This document shows, piece after piece, positions 43,216 to 51,558 of a stretch of 64,000 nt of DNA (within the stretch, counting starts at the first letter, position 1; each line of letters starts with the position of its first letter). The position numbers and the translations under genes were made by a program. The stretch covers positions 293,212 to 357,211 of the forward strand of contig JAUIMG010000002.1 of the NCBI GenBank assembly GCA_030433355.1, read 5' to 3'. Origin of the DNA: Bacteroidia bacterium (GTDB taxonomy: Bacteria > Bacteroidota > Bacteroidia > Flavobacteriales_E > Vicingaceae). Below the pieces are notes generated by a model. The model had not been told where the DNA came from and made no database searches. It saw only the letters and a list, made by a program, of their open reading frames with translations.

Positions 43216-44028
43216 ATGAAGGAACTTAAAAGAGGTGAGTTTTTCGGCAGTCATTATCAGAAGCTAGATTTTAAGGACATTACTATTACAGATACAGAAT
43301 ATACCCAAAGCAAAGTTGATTGGCATTTTCATGAAAATCCTTACTTCACATACCTTCTTCAGGGAAAATTATATGAAGCAAATAAAAAAGAAGAGTATTA
43401 TTTAGAGACTGGAAGTTTATTATTTCATAATTGGCAAGACTCACATTATAATATAAAACCAAAAGACTACACAAGAGGATTTCATATCGAATTGAATTCA
43501 GCTTGGTTTTCAAAACATCATATTTCTTCATTTGATTTCGAAGGTAGCATCAAATTAAACAATCCTATCATCAAAAGCTTAATGAATCAAATCTTTGTAG
43601 AAACTAAGATAAATGATAACCAAAGTCAAGTAAGTATTGAGTTTTTAATGTTAGACATTTTCGATAAAATTGAATTTCAGAATACAAATAAAATCAGAAA
43701 AAAACCTAGTTGGGTTAAAAAACTAAATGAGATTCTTTTAGAAACAGAAAAAGAATACACCTTAACCCAACTAAGCGAGAAATTAGCCATCCACCCTGTT
43801 CATTTGTCAAGAGAATTTCATAGATATTTTGGAACAACATTTGGGTATTATCTTCGACAATTGAGATTAAACAAAGCGATTATGCTTATATTTTCGAATA
43901 AATTCTCAATGACAGAAATTTGTTACAAATGCGGATTTTATGATCAAAGTCATTTTATTGCAACATTTAAGTCGTTTTATAATATAACCCCTTCATATTT
44001 CTTAAGACAGATTTCTATTAAAAGCTAA
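43216..44028 (+). CDS. AraC-family transcriptional regulator
   Basis: This is a two-domain regulator. The N-terminal part (1-150) is a cupin-like sensor with WHFHENPYFTYLLQGKLYE (36-54) and GSLLFHNWQDSHYN. The C-terminal 100 residues hold two helix-turn-helix motifs, the first TLTQLSEKLAIHPVHLSREFH and the second MTEICYKCGFYDQSHFIATFK, ending in the usual ITPSYFLR. It lies 61 bp upstream of a PF00144 hydrolase and the muropeptide cluster, so it may control them in response to a wall-derived or antibiotic signal. That link is inferred. Confidence 0.88.
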   Translation: MKELKRGEFFGSHYQKLDFKDITITDTEYTQSKVDWHFHENPYFTYLLQGKLYEANKKEEYYLETGSLLFHNWQDSHYNIKPKDYTRGFHIELNSAWFSKHHISSFDFEGSIKLNNPIIKSLMNQIFVETKINDNQSQVSIEFLMLDIFDKIEFQNTNKIRKKPSWVKKLNEILLETEKEYTLTQLSEKLAIHPVHLSREFHRYFGTTFGYYLRQLRLNKAIMLIFSNKFSMTEICYKCGFYDQSHFIATFKSFYNITPSYFLRQISIKS

Positions 44029-44059
44029 TTATATACAATTCCTTAGGTTTATTAAACTT

Positions 44060-44067
44060 TATCTTTG
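44060..44067 (+). promoter_or_regulatory. Bacteroidota-type -7 promoter box
   Basis: TATCTTTG fits the -7 consensus TAnnTTTG and lies 23 bases before the ATG at 44090. A matching -33 TTG is not clear, so regulation by the AraC protein next door is plausible. Confidence 0.5.
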
Positions 44068-44089
44068 CAGCTAACCTAAATTAGATTGC

Positions 44090-45751
44090 ATGCGAATTGG
44101 ATACATCTTCATACTCTTCTTATTTATTTACCTATCTGGTGGGAATATTAACTCAGTCCAATCAAAAGAAATAAAGAACTTGATTTATTTAGAATCAAAT
44201 GACACTTTATTTTTCTCAAAACAAGATTACACTCAGTATAAAAATTTAGGAATTAAATTCACCGATGAATTTATTATAAACGAAGATGAATTTCTAAGTA
44301 TTCATTTTACTTTAGATAAGCCATTAATTCAAAGTCTTCAAGATTTAGCACCATCTTTGAGTGACACCCAATTATTAGAGGTTGGGAATTTCCAATTTTC
44401 TTTTTTGGTGGATGAAAAGTTAATTTATTTAGAGAATTTAAATAAGGGTGCAGGACTTCCAGAATCTAAAACAAAACAGCTACATCATATTATACCCTTG
44501 GTGACTCCAAAACAAATTGATTTTTGGGGTTGGTTTTTATGGCTTAAATTTATGAAAAAGGGTGGGGGACAAGAAGTATTGGATAAAGGCACTCATACCT
44601 TAAAAATCGAAATTAGGCCTTACATAAACGAAGAAAACCCAATAGTTGGAAAAATAATTGCAAATGGAACGTTGAATGTTACAACTTCAGAAAAAAAATA
44701 TAAAAAAATTAAGAAGAGATTAGTGTCCATTCAAAAAATACAACCAAAAAGCGGATGGAAGATTTCTTCTGCAAAATACGATAAGAATAAAATTGAAGAA
44801 CTAAACATAAAAATTACTCAAAAACGATTTGAAGATATCAACGGTATTGTAGTTATCAAAGAAGGAGAATTATTGATTGAAGAATATTTTAATGGAGAAA
44901 CTAGAGAAAGTCTGCATGACTCAAGATCTGTAGGAAAATCTTTTGCCTCTACTATCATTGGAATTGCCATTAAAGAGCAGCATATTAGTTCTGAGAATGA
45001 ATTGCTGAAAAATTTTTATAATTTAAATTCTTTTCAGAATTACAGTAGTAAAAAGGATTCTGTAACATTAAAATCCTTACTTACAATGAGTTCTGGGTTT
45101 CTTGGTGATGATGGAGATTATAGTAGCCCAGGAAATGAGGAAAATATGTACCCAACAAAAGATTGGGTCAAATTTGCTCTTGATTTACCAATGGAAGAAA
45201 AGAAGCTAATCGGCAATGATTTCGACTATTTTACAGCTGGAGCGGTAATCTTAGGGGATATAATACATAAATCTGTTCCGGGTGGCCTAGTTTCATTTAC
45301 TGATGAAAAATTATTTAAACCCCTAGGCATCACGAAATACAAATGGGAATTTACTCCTCAAAATGTCGGAAATACTGCAGGTGGGCTAAGACTAAGAGCT
45401 ATAGATTTTGCTAAGTACGGACAGTTATATAAGAACGAAGGAACTTGGAATGGAAAACAAATTTTAACAAAACAATGGGTGCAAGAGAGCTTAAGTAAAC
45501 AAGTAAAACTACCATTAGATGATGTTTATTATGGGTATCTGTTTTGGAACAAAGTCTATATTGTTAATGGAGTTGAATATGAGGTCTCATATAGCTCAGG
45601 TAGAGGCGGGAATAAGATTTTTATTTTTAAAGATATTCCCATTGTAATTGTAATTACCGCTTCAGCATATAATTCACCTAGCGCTCATGTTAATGTTGAT
45701 AAAATGATGATTGACTATTTAATCCCAGCAATAGTCGGTGAAAAATTTTAG
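44090..45751 (+). CDS. PF00144 serine hydrolase, AmiE-like candidate
   Basis: A signal peptide leads a protein with a 210-residue N-terminal domain of unknown type and a C-terminal beta-lactamase/penicillin-binding fold. The S-x-x-K motif is S280-V-G-K283, a tyrosine motif lies in DFDYFTAGAVILG near 380, and GGLRLRAIDFAKYG follows. In Bacillus subtilis the PF00144 enzyme AmiE removes the stem peptide from muropeptides and is encoded next to NamZ and NagZ. This gene heads the same trio here (NamZ at 46073, NagZ-like at 48087). Amidase activity is therefore a reasonable inference; other ester or beta-lactam substrates remain possible. Confidence 0.78.
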   Translation: MRIGYIFILFLFIYLSGGNINSVQSKEIKNLIYLESNDTLFFSKQDYTQYKNLGIKFTDEFIINEDEFLSIHFTLDKPLIQSLQDLAPSLSDTQLLEVGNFQFSFLVDEKLIYLENLNKGAGLPESKTKQLHHIIPLVTPKQIDFWGWFLWLKFMKKGGGQEVLDKGTHTLKIEIRPYINEENPIVGKIIANGTLNVTTSEKKYKKIKKRLVSIQKIQPKSGWKISSAKYDKNKIEELNIKITQKRFEDINGIVVIKEGELLIEEYFNGETRESLHDSRSVGKSFASTIIGIAIKEQHISSENELLKNFYNLNSFQNYSSKKDSVTLKSLLTMSSGFLGDDGDYSSPGNEENMYPTKDWVKFALDLPMEEKKLIGNDFDYFTAGAVILGDIIHKSVPGGLVSFTDEKLFKPLGITKYKWEFTPQNVGNTAGGLRLRAIDFAKYGQLYKNEGTWNGKQILTKQWVQESLSKQVKLPLDDVYYGYLFWNKVYIVNGVEYEVSYSSGRGGNKIFIFKDIPIVIVITASAYNSPSAHVNVDKMMIDYLIPAIVGEKF

Positions 45752-46072
45752 CAATAAATTTTAATAAAATAAACTAAATAAATAGGGTTTAATACCTTGA
45801 TTTGTTTAATAGTAGTCCTTTAAAAAAACAAGTTTCAGATTGAACCATCTATTAAAATTGGTGTATATAATTATCCTTTTAATACTGGTAATTCGATATA
45901 TCATATGTATGTACTGCCATAATTAAGTCCCTTACCAAAGCGGCCTAGAATAGGTGGAATGCAAAAAGAAAAGAATCATTTAGCTTAGCGCATTTTGTCA
46001 TCAAAATTATAAATATACGTAAAGAATTTTATTTGTTAATAACTAACACTAGTGGCTTAATTTTAATAAATA
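45752..46072. other. gene-free region before the NamZ gene
   Basis: This 321-base gap holds a partial ATACACC repeat at 45841-45866 (minus) and the likely promoter of the NamZ operon. No gene is seen. Confidence 0.4.
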
Positions 46073-47317
46073 ATGAATAATTTTAATGAGACAAGTAAGT
46101 CTTTTTTAATTACTATACAGCTAATTGTTTTCTCACTTTTAATCACAAATGGTCAGAATACTAATTTATCTAAAATTGACACTTCCCAAACTTATATAAT
46201 TACTGGAGCTGAAAGGACGGAAAAATATTTACAATTAATAAAGGGTAAAAGGGTAGCTATTATGGCGAACCCTACAACCATTATTGGAAACCGTCATTTA
46301 GTTGATAGCTTGCTTCTTCTTGGTGTTAATATAGTTAAGATTTTCGGGCCGGAACATGGTTTTCGTGGAAATGCTAGTGCAGGTATTGAAGTTAATGATG
46401 AAATTGACAAGATAACTGAGATACCGATAATCTCATTATATGGCAATAAGAAGAAGCCTAGCAAAAAGGATTTAGTAGATGTTGATATAGTTATTTATGA
46501 TTTACAAGATGTAGGTTGTAGATTTTATACTAACATCAATTCATTGGCTAACTTGATGGAATCATGCTATGAAAATGATAAAAAACTAATCATTCTAGAC
46601 CGACCCAACCCAAACGGATACTTAATAGATGGTCCAGTTCTAGACATGAAGTTTAAATCAGGGATAGGTCAATTTCCATTGCCTATTTCACATGGTCTTA
46701 CTGTAGGCGAGTTTGCTTTGATGGCAAATGGAGAGGGCTGGCTAAAAAATGGCATAAAATGCGATATTGAAATAATAAAATTGGCAAATTACAGGCATGA
46801 CATGCCCTATGAGTTACCAATCAAACCATCACCCAATCTCAATACACAACTTTCTGTTTTACTCTACCCTTCAACCTGTATGTTCGAAGGTACTTATCTA
46901 AATCATGGCCGTGGCACTTACTTCCCATTTACAGTCTTGGGAAGTCCAGCCTATAAAGATATATATAAGTTCAACTTCACTCCACAAGCTATAAAGGGAA
47001 TGGCAGAAAAACCCATTTTTGATGGGGAAGTTTGTTATGGGATTGACCTCCGTAACTTTGACATAACTGAATTGAGAAGAAAAAAACAAATTAACATTTC
47101 TTGGATTATAGAGCTTTATAAAACACATCCAAATAAGGAGTTATTCTTTAACTCAAGCTTAAGCAACCAGATGGGTAAGATTGAAAATCTTATCGGCTCA
47201 GGACTTTTTAGAGATCAAATCATCAACGAAATACCAGAAAGTGAAATTAGAAATAGTTGGGAACCTGAACTGTCCAGATTCAAGTCAATGCGTTTAAATT
47301 ATCTACTTTATCCGTAA
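46073..47317 (+). CDS. DUF1343 exo-beta-N-acetylmuramidase, NamZ-like
   Basis: DUF1343 proteins include NamZ, which releases N-acetylmuramic acid from the non-reducing end of peptidoglycan fragments. The signal segment is FLITIQLIVFSLLITNGQ (11-28). Family signatures are VAIMANPTTIIG near 62-73, KIFGPEHGFRGNASAG (94-109), DVDIVIYDLQDVGCRFYT (135-152), LDRPNPNGYLIDGP, PISHGLTVGEFALMANGE and LNTQLSVLLYPSTCMFEGT. Length (414 aa) is normal. The gene is followed within 20 bp by a metallo-beta-lactamase gene and then by a NagZ-like gene, consistent with a muropeptide-recycling operon. Confidence 0.9.
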   Translation: MNNFNETSKSFLITIQLIVFSLLITNGQNTNLSKIDTSQTYIITGAERTEKYLQLIKGKRVAIMANPTTIIGNRHLVDSLLLLGVNIVKIFGPEHGFRGNASAGIEVNDEIDKITEIPIISLYGNKKKPSKKDLVDVDIVIYDLQDVGCRFYTNINSLANLMESCYENDKKLIILDRPNPNGYLIDGPVLDMKFKSGIGQFPLPISHGLTVGEFALMANGEGWLKNGIKCDIEIIKLANYRHDMPYELPIKPSPNLNTQLSVLLYPSTCMFEGTYLNHGRGTYFPFTVLGSPAYKDIYKFNFTPQAIKGMAEKPIFDGEVCYGIDLRNFDITELRRKKQINISWIIELYKTHPNKELFFNSSLSNQMGKIENLIGSGLFRDQIINEIPESEIRNSWEPELSRFKSMRLNYLLYP

Positions 47318-47335
47318 TAATTACAATAGACACTT

Positions 47336-48067
47336 ATGAGAAATATATTACAAATAGTATTATTGATCCATATTTTACTAGGCTGCAATCCTAATAAACA
47401 GACCTACAATAGTTACGAATCAGAAACATTAAAAATCGAGCAGATTAATGAAAATATTTTTGTGCATATATCCTATTTAGAAACAAAGAATTATGGAAAA
47501 TATCCTTGTAATGGAATGGTTTATATCAAAGATAATGAGGCAATAATTTTTGACACGCCAACAAATAATAAAGCATCAGCCGAATTAATTAATTGGATTG
47601 GAAACAAGGCTATTAAAGCCGTTGTGGTTACCCACTTTCATGATGATTGCTTAGGTGGATTAGAGGAATTCCATTCAAAAAACATTAGATCCTTCTCCAC
47701 TATTCGAACTATTGAGCTTGCGAAAAATAATAACAAAAACGTTTTACCTCAGACTGGATTTAAAGATAAATTAAAATTGAAAATTGGTAACGAAGTTGTA
47801 TATGCGAATTATTATGGAGAAGGACACACAAAAGATAATATTGTTGGAGTTATCCCAAGCGAAAAAACTTTGTTTGGTGGATGTTTAATAAAAGAATTAA
47901 ACTCATCCAAAGGAAATCTGGTAGACGCAAGCACAGAAAATTGGGCAAGAACAGTTGAGAGAATAAAAAGTGAATTCCCCGAAATAATAAACGTTGTGCC
48001 TGGTCATGGAAAAATCGGTGGAATAGAGCTTTTAGATTACACTATTAAACTTTTTACCATTAATTAA
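47336..48067 (+). CDS. subclass B1 metallo-beta-lactamase
   Basis: The zinc sites of class B1 are complete: H100-F-H102-D-D104 and H164 in GEGHTKDN (site 1 and 2 ligands), C183 in GGCLIK with K186, the GNLVDAS asparagine, and H224 in VPGHG. A lipoprotein-like signal MRNILQIVLLIHILLGC leads the protein to the envelope. It should open the beta-lactam ring of penicillins, cephalosporins or carbapenems; the closest known type (BlaB/IND-like versus other) cannot be judged by eye. It lies inside the muropeptide-recycling operon, 18 bp after NamZ and 19 bp before the GH3 gene, an unusual setting for a resistance gene. Confidence 0.88.
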   Translation: MRNILQIVLLIHILLGCNPNKQTYNSYESETLKIEQINENIFVHISYLETKNYGKYPCNGMVYIKDNEAIIFDTPTNNKASAELINWIGNKAIKAVVVTHFHDDCLGGLEEFHSKNIRSFSTIRTIELAKNNNKNVLPQTGFKDKLKLKIGNEVVYANYYGEGHTKDNIVGVIPSEKTLFGGCLIKELNSSKGNLVDASTENWARTVERIKSEFPEIINVVPGHGKIGGIELLDYTIKLFTIN

Positions 48068-48086
48068 TCTTAAAAGGAATGCAAAT

Positions 48087-49199
48087 ATGAATAATCTAAA
48101 GTTCTTTCTATTTCTAGTATACACCCTCATGACTTTTTCAAATACTTATGGTCAACAGAGTAAGCTTTCTTTAATAGATTTTTATAGTTATAATCCAGAA
48201 ATAGAACATCAAGTAGATATTATCTTTAGTAAGTTAAATGATACAACACGAGTTGCACAAATGATTGTAACTTCTGCAGGAGAGCTAGGTAAACCAGATA
48301 ATTTTGTTTTAGAACTTGCTAAAAAGAATAAAATTGGAGGAGTAGTTTTTCTCAAGGGTGCAAAAGAAAATCATAAACATTTGATTGATAGCCTAAATAA
48401 TATTAGTGTTTCTCGTAACCAAGTTCCATTGTTATTCTCTATTGATGCAGAGCCAAGTTTAATAAATGGGAGGTTAGAAGGTGTTAACCCAATAATGCAA
48501 ACCATTGATATTAAAACGATTAAACAAGCTAATTCAGTAGCTTTAGAAATCAATACTGAATTGTTAAAACTTGGTTTTCGTCAAAATTTTGCTCCAGTCT
48601 GTGACATTAGTCCTAAAAATGAGGCAATAAAAAACAGAAGTTTTGGCAGCGATAGAGAAAAAGTAGTCCAATTAAGTAAAGCTTTCATTCAAACTACCCA
48701 AGCTCAAGGAATTATTGCTACTGCGAAACATTTTCCAGGTCACGGATTAGTTGAAGGCGATACTCACAAGCAGTCTGTCTATATTAATGGAGAATTAAAA
48801 GAATTAGATGTTTATCCTAGATTGATTGATGCAGGTGTCATTTCAATTATGACATCTCATTTAACAATAATCAACAATGAAAAATATAACACCAATAATC
48901 TACCTGTAAGCTGTTCTAGAAACATAGTAACTGATTTATTGATAGAAGAATTAGGGTTTAAAGGACTTATAATAACAGATGCTTTAAATATTATGAAAGC
49001 GGTTACCATAATTGATAATGCGCCACTACTTGCTTCAAAAGCAGGAAACGATATGCTTTTAATGCCAATTGATGAAACAATAACAATCTATTCAATTCTT
49101 ACCGAAATGTATAACGATTCCATTTATAAACAACAAGTTTATAAATCGGTTAAAAAGATTATTCGCTTAAAGCTATTTTTAGGGTTAATTCAATCATGA
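48087..49199 (+). CDS. GH3 beta-N-acetylglucosaminidase, NagZ-like
   Basis: This family 3 glycoside hydrolase resembles NagZ, which removes terminal N-acetylglucosamine from muropeptides. A signal peptide covers about 1-22 (ending NTYGQ). Visible hallmarks are the KHFPGHG box with a following DTHKQSV near 210-225, PLLFSIDAEPSL, NFAPVCDIS and the nucleophile-region GLIITDALNIMKAV. The length (370 aa) is that of the single-domain bacterial NagZ. The stop overlaps the next gene (ATGA). Working with NamZ and the AmiE-like hydrolase it would strip wall fragments sequentially. Confidence 0.85.
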   Translation: MNNLKFFLFLVYTLMTFSNTYGQQSKLSLIDFYSYNPEIEHQVDIIFSKLNDTTRVAQMIVTSAGELGKPDNFVLELAKKNKIGGVVFLKGAKENHKHLIDSLNNISVSRNQVPLLFSIDAEPSLINGRLEGVNPIMQTIDIKTIKQANSVALEINTELLKLGFRQNFAPVCDISPKNEAIKNRSFGSDREKVVQLSKAFIQTTQAQGIIATAKHFPGHGLVEGDTHKQSVYINGELKELDVYPRLIDAGVISIMTSHLTIINNEKYNTNNLPVSCSRNIVTDLLIEELGFKGLIITDALNIMKAVTIIDNAPLLASKAGNDMLLMPIDETITIYSILTEMYNDSIYKQQVYKSVKKIIRLKLFLGLIQS

Positions 49200-49843
49200 A
49201 AACAAAATTTTTAATCTTATTTCTAGTTTTATTATTGATTTCTTGCAGAATACAAATTAAAGATGATTCTAAATTTATAATATTTCTTCATAATAGGTTT
49301 TTAGAAACTCATTCACTAGAAGAACTGCACCCCGAATATGGACGAATGGAGTATAAAAAAATTTTAGCGGAATTTGTTAAAGCTGGACTAAATGTTATTA
49401 GTGAAAAAAGAGAAGGTAACGTTAATGCTCGAGAATATGCAATAGGAGTTATTAATCAAATTGACAGCCTAATTTTAAAGGGGGTTAAGCCAACGGATAT
49501 TACGATTGTAGGTACATCAAAAGGAGGATACATAGCTCAATATGTTTCGACTTTAGCAAATAATCCAAAATTAAATTATGTTTTTATTGCAAGTTACAGG
49601 AATATCGATATTCAAACGATTCCTGAAATCAATTACTGTGGTAACATACTAACAATCTATGAAAAGTCAGATACTTTAGGCGTTTCCGCAATTGAAAGAA
49701 AACGAAGTTCAAGCTGTAAAATTGAGATTTTTAAAGAGATTGAACTTGATACAAAAATGAAACATGGATTCATATTTAAACCGTTAAAAGAATGGATTGA
49801 ACCAGTAATAAATTGGGCGAATGGAATTTATGAAATTAAATAA
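49196..49843 (+). CDS. lipoprotein alpha/beta-hydrolase-like protein
   Basis: The start MKTKFLILFLVLLLISCRIQ is a lipoprotein signal. The nucleophile elbow is visible as IVGTSKGGYIAQYVS (G-x-S-x-G with a serine near residue 104), preceded by LIILHNRF-like strands (FIIFLHNRFLETHSLEELHP). A catalytic histidine is likely in KMKHGFIFK near 181. It starts inside the GH3 stop and ends inside the next gene (23-bp overlap), so it is tightly coupled to the operon. A substrate such as an acylated or esterified wall fragment would fit, but this is a guess. Confidence 0.78.
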   Translation: MKTKFLILFLVLLLISCRIQIKDDSKFIIFLHNRFLETHSLEELHPEYGRMEYKKILAEFVKAGLNVISEKREGNVNAREYAIGVINQIDSLILKGVKPTDITIVGTSKGGYIAQYVSTLANNPKLNYVFIASYRNIDIQTIPEINYCGNILTIYEKSDTLGVSAIERKRSSSCKIEIFKEIELDTKMKHGFIFKPLKEWIEPVINWANGIYEIK

Positions 49844-50972
49844 TCAGATAAGCAAACGAAATATTGGTATTGATATGCTTCGTGGCTTAAGTATTCTATT
49901 TGTAATATTGTTGCACTTAAACATACATTTAGGATTTTCAGAAACATTCTTAAAAGAATTATTGCCTTTTAAATTATTTTCTTTTCTCTTTTGGAGTGGA
50001 TTTTACGGTGTTGTCGTATTTTTTACTTTATCAGGCTTTTTGATTACAAGTTCAATCTTAAAGAAATGGAGGAGTTTATCCAAGATAGAATTAAAAACTT
50101 TCTACTGGTTTCGTTTCTCTAGAATTATACCTTTACTAGTTTTATTAATAATAACCCTTTCAATATTACATCTAGCAAATGTTGAAGGGTTTATAATAAA
50201 CACAGAACAAACATCACTAGTTAGAGCGATATTTTCAGCGCTTGCTTTCCATGTTAATTGGTTGGAAATAAAAGTTGGTTATCTACCTGCTAGCTGGGAT
50301 GTTTTGTGGTCGATTTCAATAGAGGAAAGTTTCTATTTATTTTTCCCAATAATATGCTTATTCTTAAAAAGAGAATGGCAATTTGTTATATTATTGATAT
50401 TATTTTTGGTGCTTTCTCCTTGGGCTAGAACCCACCTGTATGTAGGTAATGAGCTTGCTGATAAAAATCACTTAGCTTTTCTAGATTCGATAGCCTTGGG
50501 TTGCATGACATCAATAATTATAAATAAACTAACTATTCCTAAATGGCTAATCTGGATTTTTTTAATCATTGGATGGTCCATGGTAATTTTAATTTTTGTG
50601 TTTAAAGGGTTAGTATACAAAGCAGGATTGGTAAATTATGGACTTAATGTTACCATTTTATCTTTAGGAATTTCTATGATTCTGTTTTGGATACATGAAA
50701 ATCATCTATCAAGAAAAAAAAGAAAATATAAACTTTTTAGTTGGTTAAGACTTATGGGAGTTTATAGTTATGAGATTTATTTAACCCATATGTTTGTTAT
50801 AGTTTTTGGAGCAAAGGTTTTTAAAGACCTAGCACTTTCTGTTAACTGGCTCATTCCATACTCTCTCGTATTAATTATAATCTCATACTTATTGGGCAAA
50901 ATAATATTTCATGAGTTTTCAGAGCCTTTAAATATTTGGTTAAGAAAACAGATGAATGACAAAAATCTATAA
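49821..50972 (+). CDS. membrane acyltransferase (acyltransferase 3 family)
   Basis: This 383-aa protein has about ten transmembrane helices and the acyltransferase-3 signatures: NIGIDMLRGLSILFVILLHL near the start (with RG then a membrane histidine), FFTLSGFLI, a KKFYWFRFSRIIPL-like arginine cluster near 95-105, and SWDVLWSISIEESFYLFFP with the active EESF. Such enzymes add acyl groups, such as O-acetyl, to sugars or peptidoglycan. It closes the muropeptide operon, so modification of wall sugars is the likely job. An alternative start is ATG 49830. Confidence 0.85.
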   Translation: MEFMKLNNQISKRNIGIDMLRGLSILFVILLHLNIHLGFSETFLKELLPFKLFSFLFWSGFYGVVVFFTLSGFLITSSILKKWRSLSKIELKTFYWFRFSRIIPLLVLLIITLSILHLANVEGFIINTEQTSLVRAIFSALAFHVNWLEIKVGYLPASWDVLWSISIEESFYLFFPIICLFLKREWQFVILLILFLVLSPWARTHLYVGNELADKNHLAFLDSIALGCMTSIIINKLTIPKWLIWIFLIIGWSMVILIFVFKGLVYKAGLVNYGLNVTILSLGISMILFWIHENHLSRKKRKYKLFSWLRLMGVYSYEIYLTHMFVIVFGAKVFKDLALSVNWLIPYSLVLIIISYLLGKIIFHEFSEPLNIWLRKQMNDKNL

Positions 50973-51558
50973 TCTAATTACCATGAGTTCTATAGCATTT
51001 ATGATTTTTGACTCTAAAACCCTTTATCTTAATTAAATGCGCTGTTAAAGATTTGAAAATTATAAATTTGCTTGACTTGGAATCTAATATATGACACTTA
51101 AGAATAATGTTTAAATCTTCAATTTCTATTTTAGCTCTCTATGCTGCTTACTTTTTCTATTACTTGAAGTTTAAAAATTACACTCACAGTGACACTGAAA
51201 AAAATAAAACCGTGTTTGTTATTTAAGCAAATACTTAAAAAAATTGATAGTCGAAACTGGGCTTAAGTCCTTACAATTTCAATAATTAAAATGTTTAAGA
51301 AGATTCAAGTTTATCTATTTCAACTCTTCTTTCCCTAATGTTTAATCAATTGAGACAATTATAAGCTAGGTGATTATAATATATATCAATCTTTTGAACC
51401 TCTTCTATATTTTGGTGTATTTAAGTAATTATTTGATTTAAATTACTTGAAGGGTTAGTAGTGTAAAAATGTATAACAATAAACATTAATTACATTTCAG
51501 TCTGAATAATCACATAGAAAAATCGTTAAATATAGCTTCTATAAAATTTACTTTAATC
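50973..51558. other. gene-free region with a repeat copy
   Basis: This 586-base gap holds a full ATACACC repeat at 51356-51420 (minus strand). A 39-codon frame at 51107-51226 has a hydrophobic start but no support. No credible gene is seen. Confidence 0.45.
51356..51420 (-). repeat. dispersed 65-bp ATACACC repeat, copy 3
   Basis: On the minus strand it reads ATACACCAAAATATAGAAGA, then GGTTCAAAAGATTGATATAT and TAATCACCTA. It aligns over its full length with the copy at 36308. Confidence 0.68.

Noticed and set aside
51107..51226. Short hydrophobic open frame in the gap before the BNR gene
   Set aside because: Only 39 codons, no recognisable motif and no promoter; probably chance.
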